Assembly: GCA_016715285.1 (NCBI GenBank)
Contig: JADKAO010000003.1
Location: 310,001-374,000 of the forward strand
DNA length: 64,000 bases
Direction: 5' to 3'
DNA from: Actinomycetales bacterium
GTDB lineage: Bacteria > Actinomycetota > Actinomycetes > Actinomycetales > Dermatophilaceae
The notes below the pieces were generated by a model. The model saw only the letters and a list, made by a program, of their open reading frames with translations, made no database searches and was not told the DNA's origin. Shown piece by piece: positions 37,556 through 46,430 of the stretch (the first letter of the stretch is position 1; every line of letters starts with the position of its first letter). The translations under genes and the position numbers were made by a program.

Positions 37556-39031
37556 TCAGGATCCGCCGCGGATCGTGCGCTCGAGGTAGCTATCTGGCCT
37601 CCTCGGGAAGAGCGCCACCCAGACGCAGAAGACGAAGGTCACACCCAAAGTGGCCCACGTGACAAACAGCGCGGCAGTCTCCGCCGCGCTGGCACCCGAG
37701 GCGCTATGGACGATCCATCCCATGACGCGACCCAAGAGGAGCGCGAACAAGCCGCCTAGCAGCATGACTGGCCAGAGGTTGATCAGACGCGTCAACCGGC
37801 TCATCTGCGGCCCCGCCTCGGCTTCGAACCGCGCCCGTACGACAGGAGCATCATCCTGTGGTCCAGCAGCTGCGATGAGGCGCTGCTCGATCGCCTCGTG
37901 GCGATGCTCGTCGCGGCGCAACTTCGCCCGCGGATAGGCAATCGCCACCACCAGAGCAAAGCCGGCCACTAGGCCGACGATCCCGAGGTCACTCAACACG
38001 CCGCGGCCAGGTTGGCGGGCGTGGTTGGTCGCCATCTCCGACACGGCCACACTGATCGGCAGGACGAGCACGAACTGCCACCAGCCGCCCACCGGCCCGA
38101 AAGCAGCGGCGAGAGCCAACGGCATACCCCACCGGCCGTCGCGCCACGAGGTCTGATCGGAGGGCGGCGCCGCGGGAGCCTTGCGAACAACGAGCGGCGC
38201 GATGCTGTCCTTCTTCTCGAATCCCACCCGGGGGTCATCCTCATCAGCGAGCACAGTGACCTCGACCGGGCGACCCGATCGGACTCCGCAGGCTTCGGCA
38301 AACGCCCGTGCTCGCCGTGGCCCGACCAGCCATATCGACGCCAACGTGGCGAGGTAGGCCAGAGCGATCGCCACCCACACCAGTGGCACCAAGACAATGA
38401 ACACACCGAGATAAACGCGAATCGAGATCGCTGTTTTCGAACTTGGACGCCACACCGCGACCAGCCACGAGGCCAGGTCGATCCACACGCGTAGCCACCA
38501 GGCGGTCACGAAGAGGGCCGGCGTTGCCGCCGCCGCGCCGGAGCGCACATCCCGGGCAGCGAGACGGGCGATCTCCGCCTCCTGGAAGGCGGCCCCCGTG
38601 TCCGCCAGCGCGAGCGAGCTGGGAGGGGGGACGACGGCATACCGGTGTCTCATGGCATCGACCACGAGTGGGCGGTCGCCCATGCCTGGAGCTTGATACC
38701 ACGCGGGTGCCTTCGCGGGGTCGAGTACACCAGCCTCGGTCGCCACCAGGGTCAACGTGCGCACCCGATTGAGAGACACGGGCGTGGCGCGGCCGGTGCG
38801 CTCGGCGAGGGCAAGGGCTCGATGAGCGGCATACACGGAGAGGACCACGATGAGGCACCCGGCCGCGAGGCCCCACCACGGCAGCCAGTCGCCCAGCGAA
38901 AAGGACACGGCATGGGTGCGCATCCGCAGCAGCACCATCACCACGACCGGGACCCCCGCGGCGGCGATGGTGATGAGGACGCTGTGCAGAATCCAGACCA
39001 GCGCCGCGCGCACCATCCCTAGCAGTGACAT
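37556..39031 (-). CDS. Multi-pass membrane protein of unknown function
   Basis: 491 residues. About seven hydrophobic segments cluster at the N-terminus (about residues 10-75), the middle (about 170-245) and the C-terminus (about 320-385 and 425-485), with a cytoplasmic-looking charged region around 250-300 (VTVLADEDDPRVGFEKKD) and another around 390-420. The central segment VAIALAYLATLASIWLVGP is followed by RRARAFAEACGVRSG. I recognise no family. It is divergent from the acyltransferase gene and 75 bases upstream of valS on the same strand; a link with the type VII-like trio is conceivable but unproven. Confidence 0.6.
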   Translation of the reverse strand: MSLLGMVRAALVWILHSVLITIAAAGVPVVVMVLLRMRTHAVSFSLGDWLPWWGLAAGCLIVVLSVYAAHRALALAERTGRATPVSLNRVRTLTLVATEAGVLDPAKAPAWYQAPGMGDRPLVVDAMRHRYAVVPPPSSLALADTGAAFQEAEIARLAARDVRSGAAAATPALFVTAWWLRVWIDLASWLVAVWRPSSKTAISIRVYLGVFIVLVPLVWVAIALAYLATLASIWLVGPRRARAFAEACGVRSGRPVEVTVLADEDDPRVGFEKKDSIAPLVVRKAPAAPPSDQTSWRDGRWGMPLALAAAFGPVGGWWQFVLVLPISVAVSEMATNHARQPGRGVLSDLGIVGLVAGFALVVAIAYPRAKLRRDEHRHEAIEQRLIAAAGPQDDAPVVRARFEAEAGPQMSRLTRLINLWPVMLLGGLFALLLGRVMGWIVHSASGASAAETAALFVTWATLGVTFVFCVWVALFPRRPDSYLERTIRGGS

Positions 39032-39128
39032 GCCCGTTCCCCTCCCGAGGATTCCCAGGACGCTCCCGAGACTTGGTGAGCCTTTTTGAGACAGCGTGAG
39101 TATGCCGTCTGCCGCCTAAGGTGGGTGC

Positions 39129-39956
39129 GTGGATCTCGTCTATTGGCCGGTCATCGGGCTCGCGCGCACCGTGTTCTTCGCGCAGGGCCTGCGCTTCACC
39201 GTGACCGGGACCGAGCACGTGCCCCGAAAGGGTGGGGCCGTCATGGCGATCAACCACACGGGGTACCTCGATTTTACGTATGCCGGGTACGCGGCACTCC
39301 CAGCACGACGCCTCGTGCGCTTTATGGCCAAGGAGTCAGTTTTTGCACATCCCGTGAGCGGTCCGGTGATGCGGGGGATGAAGCACATTCCGGTCGACCG
39401 GACGGCTGGCGCTGCGGCCTACCGAAAGGCCGTTGATGCCCTGCGCGGTGGCGAGATCGTCGGGGTCTATCCCGAGGCGACGATTTCGCGGTCCTTTGAA
39501 CTCAAGGAGTTCAAGCCCGGGGCTGCGCGGATGGCGCAGGAGGCTGAGGTGCCTATCTTGCCGACTGTCATCCTGGGTGCCCAGCGGGTCTGGACCAAGG
39601 GCCAACCCAAGAACATGGGGCGGTCCAATACCCCGATCTACATCTCCGTTGGCGAACCTATGACTGTGACGCCCCACGAAGACCCGGTCGAGGCGACTGC
39701 TCGGCTCAAGGCGGCCATGGCGGCGCAGCTAGATGCCCTATGGGCGGCATACCCGCCGATCCCGGAGAGCGAAGCGCATTTCATCCCGGCTGTGCGTGGA
39801 GGGAAGGCGCCGACGCAAGAAGAAGCCGACGTCATCCACCGAGCCGACGCCGAGAAGCGCCGTGAAGCCGCGCGGGTCAAGGCCGAGCAAGCAGCGCAGG
39901 CAGCCCAAACAGCTCAGTCAGGACAGCCGCTCAAAAAGAAGCGGTTCCGTGGCTAG
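39129..39956 (+). CDS. PlsC-family lysophospholipid acyltransferase
   Basis: 275 residues from GTG 39129. It probably moves an acyl chain onto a lysophosphatidate-like acceptor in membrane lipid synthesis. The HX4D catalytic motif is NHTGYLD (about residues 42-48) and the glycerol-phosphate binding block is VYPEATISRS (about 112-121, FPEGT-like). The C-terminal 50 residues form a charged, Ala-rich helix ending KKKRFRG that is not part of the acyltransferase fold. It overlaps the next gene by 8 bases. Confidence 0.88.
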   Translation: MDLVYWPVIGLARTVFFAQGLRFTVTGTEHVPRKGGAVMAINHTGYLDFTYAGYAALPARRLVRFMAKESVFAHPVSGPVMRGMKHIPVDRTAGAAAYRKAVDALRGGEIVGVYPEATISRSFELKEFKPGAARMAQEAEVPILPTVILGAQRVWTKGQPKNMGRSNTPIYISVGEPMTVTPHEDPVEATARLKAAMAAQLDALWAAYPPIPESEAHFIPAVRGGKAPTQEEADVIHRADAEKRREAARVKAEQAAQAAQTAQSGQPLKKKRFRG

Positions 39957-40731
39957 GCAACAACGCGAACCCCAGGGACCGCCGCCTCCTCCAGCAGTCC
40001 AGAAGCTCCGGATCCGCTACGCCAAGCGCGGTCGGTTGCGGTTTTCGTCGACGCGGGATTTCCAGCGGGCGCTGGAGCGGGCACTGCGGCGCGCGCAGAT
40101 GCCGATCGCGTTCTCAGCGGGCTTCCATCCGCACCCCAAGATCTCCTACGCCAATGCAGCCTCGACAGGCACCGCGAGCGAGGCCGAGTACGTCGAAGTC
40201 TCGCTGACAGAGCGGCGCGACCCCGACGTGGTGCGGGCGCTGCTCGACGAGGCGTTGCCCGTGGGCCTGGACGTCGTGACCGTAGTCGAGGCGCCGACAG
40301 GAGCGCTCGCCGATCTCCTCCAGGCCAGCGATTGGGTGGTCGCGTTCCGAGGGTTGCAGCCGGCCGCCCTCCACGACGCGGTCGCCCGGTTCCTCGCCGA
40401 AGACGGCGTCGACGTCACCCGCATGCTCAAGACCGGCCCGCGGACTTTTGATACCCGAAGTGCCGTGGTGACGGCATACGTCACTGACCGAGACTCGCAG
40501 CCGGACCTAGCCGCGCTCGTGCTAGGTGAATGTGCGATACTCCGGATGGTCGTTCGGCACACCACACCCGCCGTACGCCCCGACGACATTCTCACCGCGC
40601 TGCGTGCAGTCGCCGGTCTGGAGCCGCCGACACCACCCCTGGTGATCCGGCTGGCCCAAGGCCCGCTGCGAGGCGACAGCACGACTGTGGCCGATCCGTT
40701 GGCCGTGGCCGAGGAAACCGTCGGCGACTGA
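39949..40731 (+). CDS. TIGR03936/DUF2344 family protein (radical-SAM partner)
   Basis: 260 residues from GTG 39949. The conserved core is LRIRYAKRGRLRFSSTRDFQ and RALRRAQMPIAFSAGFHPHPKISYA, matching TIGR03936. This family normally stands next to a B12-binding radical SAM protein (TIGR03960) and upstream of rne/rng, and the pair may act on RNA or its modification. Here rne follows 165 bases downstream but the radical SAM gene is not adjacent; the acyltransferase gene stands in its place. Confidence 0.85.
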   Translation: MARQQREPQGPPPPPAVQKLRIRYAKRGRLRFSSTRDFQRALERALRRAQMPIAFSAGFHPHPKISYANAASTGTASEAEYVEVSLTERRDPDVVRALLDEALPVGLDVVTVVEAPTGALADLLQASDWVVAFRGLQPAALHDAVARFLAEDGVDVTRMLKTGPRTFDTRSAVVTAYVTDRDSQPDLAALVLGECAILRMVVRHTTPAVRPDDILTALRAVAGLEPPTPPLVIRLAQGPLRGDSTTVADPLAVAEETVGD

Positions 40732-40896
40732 CGCAAGGGCCGCGCACCCCGCGCGAACTGTGCTGGTCGTAGCGAAACGACTTCCGTCGTGCCGTGTCCG
40801 CGGCGACGACGACGCTGACCGCGCGCCGCGCGGTGACGAGGGGCCGCAGGCTCCGCAGGTGTGGGCGTCGCCGCGTGGGTGACGAGAGGACGCCAC

Positions 40897-43800
40897 ATGG
40901 CATCCACCGAAGACCTGTTTTCTGCACCCGACGGCGCCGCCTCCGGTGCTGCTGAGACCCCAACCGGCGAGGGTATGCCGTTCGCCTCGACCGAGCCGCC
41001 CACGGTAGTGGCTGACTCGTCGCTTGAGCCCACCGCCGCGGGTGAGCCGATGGCGGCTGCGGGGCCAGCTGCCGCGCCATTGCGTCAGCGCCGACCCCGC
41101 AAGAAAGCGGCCGCTCCAGTCCTGGCGGCCGAACCGGCCGTGAGCCCCGACCACGCTGCGATGGAGCCGCACGCCGCCGACGTGCCGGCAGCGGCTGAAC
41201 CGCAGGAGGCTGCGTCGGCATCCGTCGCTGCCGAATCCACAGCTCCAGCCAAGACGCCACGCAAGCGCACCAGTCGCAAGAAAGCTGCCGTCCCGCCCGC
41301 TGAGCCGGCAATGGTCGTCGAAGAGATTGTTCCGGCCGACGACTCGGCTGCTGATGGACCCACGCGCGCTGATGAGAGTGCGGCAGATCTCAGCAACGCT
41401 GTTGACGCAGAGGCCACCGATCTCGAGGTCCCCGATGTCAGCGACGAGGCCGTCGACGCGACGGTCGAGAGCAGCGGCGCGGACACGGCATACCCGCCGG
41501 TTGTTGTGCCGAGCTTTGGCCTGCTGTTCCAGGCTCCTACGCCGCCACCCGCTCCTGCCCGTCGCGCTTCGCGCCGCGCGAGTTCGCCGGTCGCGACCGT
41601 TTTCGAACCGCCCGTGATCGAGCCCAGTGACCCCACGGCCGCGGACCCTGAGGGCGTGGACGACGAGCTCACCGACGAGCTCGACCCAGGCCACCTGCCC
41701 GACCCCGCTGCAGCTGAGGATGGGGACGAGGTCGGCCCGGCCGGCCGTCGCCGTCGCCGTCGCGGCGGCAAGGGGCGCCGCCCCCGCACGACTGATGACG
41801 CGGGCGAGGGATCCGAGGACTCGACCGCGATGCCTGATGGCGATGCGGTCAGCAGCGAGTCCGAGGGCGACAATGAGTCCGAGAGCGACACTGACGCTGG
41901 CGATGGTGTCGACGAGGCTACCGGCGCAGGCGCCACTCGGCGGCGCACCCGTCGCCGCCGCCGGACGGGCACGGGGACGACCACCGATGCGGACGATGCC
42001 CCAGGGGTTGTCACGCGGGTGCGTGCGCCGCGCCCGGAGCGCGACGAGGTCACCGGCGTCCGCGGCTCGACCCGCCTTGAAGCCAAGCGCCAGCGCCGCC
42101 GCGAAGGCCGCGAAGCTGGCCGCCGCCGCACGATCATCACCGAGGCCGAGTTCCTCGCGCGTCGGGAGAGCGTCGAGCGCGTCATGGTCGTGCGGGCGAT
42201 CGAGGGTCGGACCCAGATTGGCGTGCTCGAGGACAATGTCCTGGTCGAGCACTATGTGTCCCGCGAGACGACGACCACCATGGCCGGCAATATCTACCTC
42301 GGCCGGGTCCAAAACGTCCTGCCTTCCATGGAGGCCGCCTTCGTCGACATCGGTCGCGGGCGCAATGCCGTCTTGTATGCCGGTGAAGTCAACTGGGACG
42401 CGGCGGGCTTGGAGTCCGGCAATTCCAAGCGGATCGAGAATGCTCTTGAGTCTGGTCAGTCTGTCCTCGTGCAGGTCACGAAGGACCCGATCGGTCACAA
42501 GGGTGCGCGGCTGACCTCGCAGATCTCACTGCCCGGTCGTTACCTCGTCTATGTTCCCGACTCGTCGATGACGGGGATTTCGCGCAAGCTGCCCGACACT
42601 GAGCGAGCGCGGCTGAAGCGAATCCTGCGCGATGTTGTGCCCGAGTCCGCTGGAGTGATCGTGCGCACGGCCGCCGAGGGTGCCTCGGAGGAGGAGCTGC
42701 GTGCTGACGTCGAGCGCTTGACGGCGATTTGGGAGCGCATCAAGGCCAAGGCCGAGGCGGCGACGACAGGCCGCAGGGGCAAGAGCAGCGGCAACGCACC
42801 GACGCTCTTGCACGGCGAGCCCGACATGACCGTCCGGGTGATCCGCGATGTCTTTAACGAGGACTTCACCCAACTGGTCGTTTCTGGTGATCGGGCCTGG
42901 TCCGAGGTCAGTGACTATGTCGCGTCTGTCGCTCCGGATCTCGCGCCGCGGTTGGTGAAGTGGACGGGCGAGACCGACATCTTTACCCACTACCGAATCC
43001 ACGAGCAGATCGCCAAGGCGATGGACCGCAAGGTGTGGCTCCCGTCGGGTGGCTCGCTCGTCATTGACCGCACCGAGGCCATGACGGTCGTCGACGTCAA
43101 CACCGGCAAGTTCGTGGGTTCAGGCGGCAACCTCGAAGAGACCGTCACCCGCAACAACATCGAGGCCGCCGAAGAAATCGTCCGTCAGCTGCGGCTGCGC
43201 GATATCGGCGGGATCATCGTCATCGACTTCATCGACATGGTCCTCGAATCCAACCGAGACCTCGTCGTCCGGCGCCTGCTCGAATGCCTCGGCCGCGACC
43301 GGACCAAGCATCAGGTCGCCGAGGTGACGTCGCTCGGGCTCGTGCAAATGACCCGCAAGCGGGTTGGCTCGGGTCTCATCGAGGTCTTCTCCGACAGCTG
43401 CGATCACTGCAATGGGCGTGGCTACGTCATCCACACGGAGCCGATCGAGCGCCCCGGAGGAGCTCCCGCGGACCCCGACACGGCTCCGTCCAGCGGCGCG
43501 ACCAATGCGTCGGGCAGCGGAAGCGCGCCGCAACGGTCGCGCACTCGTCGTGGACGCTCCGGTATGCCGTCCGACCAGCTCCCAGCGAAGCTCCCGGTGC
43601 CTCCGCCTGGCGGCCCGACGCCCGCGCAGATTGCGGCCGCTGCTCACGCTGCTGCTGTGAAAAGCAATGAGGCGCAGGCGCCCGTCGAGCAGGCTGCTGA
43701 TCTAGCTGAGATTGACGTGCCCAAGGCTGATCTCGTTGAGGTGGACGTGCCCCAGGATGAGTCCACTGAGGTTGCGCTCGGGATTGATGTCGAGGTGGCT

Positions 43801-43965
43801 ACCGCGGCCGTCGAGGCACCCACCGTGGAGACTGAAGCAGCTGCACCGGACGTCACCACTGCGCCTATGAGTGGTCGCGCTCGTCGACGCCGTGGGCGGG
43901 TGGTCGCACCTGCTGGTCCACCACGAGTGGGCGACGGCTCGCCGACCTCCACGAGCGGCGAATAG
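40897..43965 (+). CDS. rne: Ribonuclease E/G
   Basis: 1022 residues from ATG 40897 with GAGAGGA 7 bases upstream. Main endoribonuclease of RNA decay and rRNA maturation. The catalytic core starts about residue 420: S1 domain (GNIYLGRVQNVLPSMEAAFVDIG), 5'-sensor, then the DNase I-like site with VVDVNTGKFVG and GGIIVIDFIDM, and the Zn-link CDHCNGRG. Long low-complexity arms flank it on both sides, the N-terminal one Ala/Pro/Asp-rich with Arg-rich islands (GRRRRRRGGKGRR), as in actinobacterial RNase E. Upstream of rplU-rpmA-obg as in M. tuberculosis. Confidence 0.96.
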   Translation: MASTEDLFSAPDGAASGAAETPTGEGMPFASTEPPTVVADSSLEPTAAGEPMAAAGPAAAPLRQRRPRKKAAAPVLAAEPAVSPDHAAMEPHAADVPAAAEPQEAASASVAAESTAPAKTPRKRTSRKKAAVPPAEPAMVVEEIVPADDSAADGPTRADESAADLSNAVDAEATDLEVPDVSDEAVDATVESSGADTAYPPVVVPSFGLLFQAPTPPPAPARRASRRASSPVATVFEPPVIEPSDPTAADPEGVDDELTDELDPGHLPDPAAAEDGDEVGPAGRRRRRRGGKGRRPRTTDDAGEGSEDSTAMPDGDAVSSESEGDNESESDTDAGDGVDEATGAGATRRRTRRRRRTGTGTTTDADDAPGVVTRVRAPRPERDEVTGVRGSTRLEAKRQRRREGREAGRRRTIITEAEFLARRESVERVMVVRAIEGRTQIGVLEDNVLVEHYVSRETTTTMAGNIYLGRVQNVLPSMEAAFVDIGRGRNAVLYAGEVNWDAAGLESGNSKRIENALESGQSVLVQVTKDPIGHKGARLTSQISLPGRYLVYVPDSSMTGISRKLPDTERARLKRILRDVVPESAGVIVRTAAEGASEEELRADVERLTAIWERIKAKAEAATTGRRGKSSGNAPTLLHGEPDMTVRVIRDVFNEDFTQLVVSGDRAWSEVSDYVASVAPDLAPRLVKWTGETDIFTHYRIHEQIAKAMDRKVWLPSGGSLVIDRTEAMTVVDVNTGKFVGSGGNLEETVTRNNIEAAEEIVRQLRLRDIGGIIVIDFIDMVLESNRDLVVRRLLECLGRDRTKHQVAEVTSLGLVQMTRKRVGSGLIEVFSDSCDHCNGRGYVIHTEPIERPGGAPADPDTAPSSGATNASGSGSAPQRSRTRRGRSGMPSDQLPAKLPVPPPGGPTPAQIAAAAHAAAVKSNEAQAPVEQAADLAEIDVPKADLVEVDVPQDESTEVALGIDVEVATAAVEAPTVETEAAAPDVTTAPMSGRARRRRGRVVAPAGPPRVGDGSPTSTSGE

Positions 43966-43970
43966 ACCCT

Positions 43971-44014
43971 CGGCTATGCCAACCGTGCGTCAGGAATCCC
44001 GGCTGGCATAGCCG
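43971..44014. terminator. Hairpin after rne
   Basis: 11-bp inverted repeat CGGCTATGCCA (43971-43981) and TGGCATAGCCG (44004-44014) with a 22-nt loop, 6 bases after the rne stop. There is no T run, so it may terminate with Rho help or protect the 3' end. Note it resembles the dispersed octamer but is not an exact copy; a true copy follows at 44024. Confidence 0.5.
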
Positions 44015-44172
44015 GACGCTTCACGGCATACCCGCGGTTTGGTTGCGGGTTCGCGCTGCGGCTAAGCTATCCCCTCGGTGCGCCCACCGATCTGTGCCCC
44101 TGCGTCCCCGCAGGCTGCTACGTGACGGTTCCCGAGAGCGCGCGCCCTTGTGAAATGGAAGAGAGTTACGAC

Positions 44173-44481
44173 GTGTACGCGATTGTTCGCGCTGGCGGTC
44201 GCCAGGAAAAGGTCGCCGTGGGCGATGTCTTGCTCATCGACAAGGTCGACACCGCCGTCGGCGAGAGCTTCTCGCTCCCGGCGCTGCTCCTCGTCGATGG
44301 TGACAAGGTCACCACGGATGCAGCAAAGCTGGCCAAGGTCTCCGTGACCGCCGAGGTCGTCAAGCCCGCCAAGGGCCCCAAGATCATCATCCACAAGCAC
44401 AAGAACAAGACCGGCTACCACAAGCGTCAGGGCCACCGTCAGCCGCTGACCCAGGTCAAGGTCACGGCCATCACGGCCTGA
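44173..44481 (+). CDS. rplU: 50S ribosomal protein L21
   Basis: 102 residues from GTG 44173 (MYAIVRAGGRQEKVAVGD); GGAAGAGAG stands 8 bases upstream. L21 binds 23S rRNA in the large subunit. The KPAKGPKIIIHKHKNKTGYH and KRQGHRQPLTQVKV blocks are the family signature. An in-frame upstream start at 44122 lacks family similarity. 31 bases precede rpmA. Confidence 0.97.
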   Translation: MYAIVRAGGRQEKVAVGDVLLIDKVDTAVGESFSLPALLLVDGDKVTTDAAKLAKVSVTAEVVKPAKGPKIIIHKHKNKTGYHKRQGHRQPLTQVKVTAITA

Positions 44482-44512
44482 CAGCCACCGAGACCAGAGA
44501 GAAGGCACTGAC

Positions 44513-44773
44513 ATGGCACACAAAAAGGGTGCGTCCTCGACCCGCAACGGTCGTGACTCAAACGCACAGCGCCTCGGCGTGAAGCGCTTCGGCGGTCAGC
44601 TCGTCAACGCGGGCGAGATCATCGTCCGCCAGCGTGGCACGCACTTCCACCCCGGTGATGGCGTGGGCCGCGGCAGCGACGACACGTTGTTCGCCCTCGT
44701 CGCCGGAGCGGTGAAGTTCGGCACCAAGCGCGGCCGCAAGACCGTCAACATCGAAACGGTGGACGCGCAGTAG
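44513..44773 (+). CDS. rpmA: 50S ribosomal protein L27
   Basis: 86 residues. L27 reaches the peptidyl transferase centre with its N-terminal tail. MAHKKGASSTRNGRDSNAQR and RQRGTHFHPGDGVGRGSDDT are diagnostic. GAGAGAAGG lies upstream of the ATG. Second gene of the rplU-rpmA pair; ends at a terminator. Confidence 0.98.
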   Translation: MAHKKGASSTRNGRDSNAQRLGVKRFGGQLVNAGEIIVRQRGTHFHPGDGVGRGSDDTLFALVAGAVKFGTKRGRKTVNIETVDAQ

Positions 44774-44785
44774 TTTCATTCTCGC

Positions 44786-44816
44786 GAAGGGGCGGACCGG
44801 TTCGGTCCGCCCCTTC
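44786..44816 (+). terminator. Terminator after rpmA
   Basis: 13-bp stem GAAGGGGCGGACC (44786-44798) with GGTCCGCCCCTTC (44804-44816), loop GGTTC, followed by GGTTT. It separates rpmA from obg. Confidence 0.85.
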
Positions 44817-44884
44817 GGTTTGCCGCGGCATACCATCGGCTGGAGATCCCACGCCGGGACGCAACGAAAGCAGGAGCACACCCC

Positions 44885-46405
44885 ATGGCCTCGAACTTTG
44901 TCGATCGGGTGGTCCTGCACGTCTCCGCGGGCGACGGCGGGCATGGCGTCGCGTCCGTGAAGCGGGAGAAGTTCAAGCCGCTCGGGGGCCCTGACGGCGG
45001 CAACGGCGGGCGTGGTGGCTCGGTTGTGCTGCGGGTCGATGCTTCCGCGACCACCCTCTTGGACTTCCACCACCACCCGCACCAGAAGGCCCCCAATGGC
45101 AAGCCAGGTGCGGGGGATGAGCGCAGCGGGGCGGACGGCGCCGACCTCGTGTTGCGGGTTCCCGAGGGCACGGTGGTCAAGGACACCGCCGGCGAGGTCC
45201 TCGCTGATCTCGTGGGCGCCGGCACCGAGCATGTCATCGCGCGTGGTGGCCGCGGTGGTCTCGGCAACAAGGCGCTCGCGTCACCGAAGCGCAAGGCGCC
45301 TGGGTTCGCCCTCCTTGGCGAGCCCGGCGAGTCGCTCGACATCGTCCTGGAGCTCAAGACCCTCGCCGATGTCGGCCTCATCGGCTTCCCCTCGGCGGGC
45401 AAGTCGTCGCTCGTCTCGGTTATGTCGGCCGCACGGCCCAAGATCGCTGACTACCCCTTCACGACTCTCGTGCCCAACCTTGGCGTCGTCACCGCAGGTG
45501 ACGAGCGCTACACCGTCGCGGATGTGCCTGGCCTCATCCCCGGGGCGCATGAGGGCAAGGGGCTGGGCCTGGAGTTCCTGCGGCACATCGAACGCTGCTC
45601 GGTGCTCGTCCACGTGATCGACTGCGCCACGCTTGAGGCCGACCGCGACCCGATGTCCGACCTCGACGCGATCGAACGTGAGCTGTCGCTCTATGTCTCC
45701 GACGACGACCTCGGGGGCCGGCCGCTCGCCGAGCGCACCCGCATCGTCGTGCTCAACAAGGCCGACGTCCCCGAGGCGCGGGAGTTGGCCGAGTTCGTCA
45801 AGCCGGATCTCGAGGCCCGTGGGCTTGAGGTCTACATCGTCTCGGCGGTCGCTCGCACGGGCTTGCGTGAGCTTACCTTCGCGTTGGCGCGTCACGTCGC
45901 AGCTGCCCGTGCGGCTCTTCCCGAGATCGTTCGGACTCGAGTTGTCTTGCGGCCCAAGGGGATTGACAACAGCACCTTCGAGGTGCGCCGCGAGGAGACA
46001 CCGGACGGACCGGCATACCGGGTTGTGGGAGAGAAGCCCACGCGCTGGGTGCGGCAGACCGACTTCTCCAACGACGAAGCCGTGGGTTACCTCGCTGACC
46101 GCCTCACCAAGCTGGGGGTCGAGGAGGCCCTCTTCAAGGCGGGCGCGGTCTCGGGTGACACGGTCCTCATCGGCCCGGACGAGGACGCGGTTGTCTTCGA
46201 CTGGGAGCCGACGATGAGTCCCGGGGCTGAGTTGCTCGCGGGACCACGCGGCACCGACCTGCGCCTCGAGCAGTCCTCGCGGCCCACGCGCGACGAAAAG
46301 CGAGAACGGCAAAAGGAGAGGTATGCCGCCCGCGCGGCCACCCAGGCCGAACTCGACGCCGAGCGTCGGGCTGGTCACTGGGCGACTGCTCGCGACGAGG
46401 ACTAG
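44885..46405 (+). CDS. obg: Obg/CgtA GTPase
   Basis: 506 residues. Essential GTPase of ribosome assembly and stress control. N-terminal glycine-rich Obg fold (VLHVSAGDGGHGVASVKREK, GGNGGRGGSVVLRVD), G1 GFPSAGKSSLVS, G2/switch region ADYPFTTLVPNLG, G3 VADVPGLI, G4 NKAD, and a C-terminal OCT domain (FEVRREETPDGPAYRVVGEK). The last 60 residues form an Arg/Glu-rich extension usual in actinobacteria. Confidence 0.97.
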   Translation: MASNFVDRVVLHVSAGDGGHGVASVKREKFKPLGGPDGGNGGRGGSVVLRVDASATTLLDFHHHPHQKAPNGKPGAGDERSGADGADLVLRVPEGTVVKDTAGEVLADLVGAGTEHVIARGGRGGLGNKALASPKRKAPGFALLGEPGESLDIVLELKTLADVGLIGFPSAGKSSLVSVMSAARPKIADYPFTTLVPNLGVVTAGDERYTVADVPGLIPGAHEGKGLGLEFLRHIERCSVLVHVIDCATLEADRDPMSDLDAIERELSLYVSDDDLGGRPLAERTRIVVLNKADVPEARELAEFVKPDLEARGLEVYIVSAVARTGLRELTFALARHVAAARAALPEIVRTRVVLRPKGIDNSTFEVRREETPDGPAYRVVGEKPTRWVRQTDFSNDEAVGYLADRLTKLGVEEALFKAGAVSGDTVLIGPDEDAVVFDWEPTMSPGAELLAGPRGTDLRLEQSSRPTRDEKRERQKERYAARAATQAELDAERRAGHWATARDED

Positions 46406-46416
46406 CTCGGTCGCTC

Positions 46417-46422
46417 TAGACT
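46417..46422 (+). promoter_or_regulatory. Possible -10 (TAGACT) of proB
   Basis: TAGACT followed by 8 bases and the GTG at 46431, with no Shine-Dalgarno sequence, fits a leaderless proB transcript separate from obg. Confidence 0.4.
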
Positions 46423-46430
46423 GACTCACC

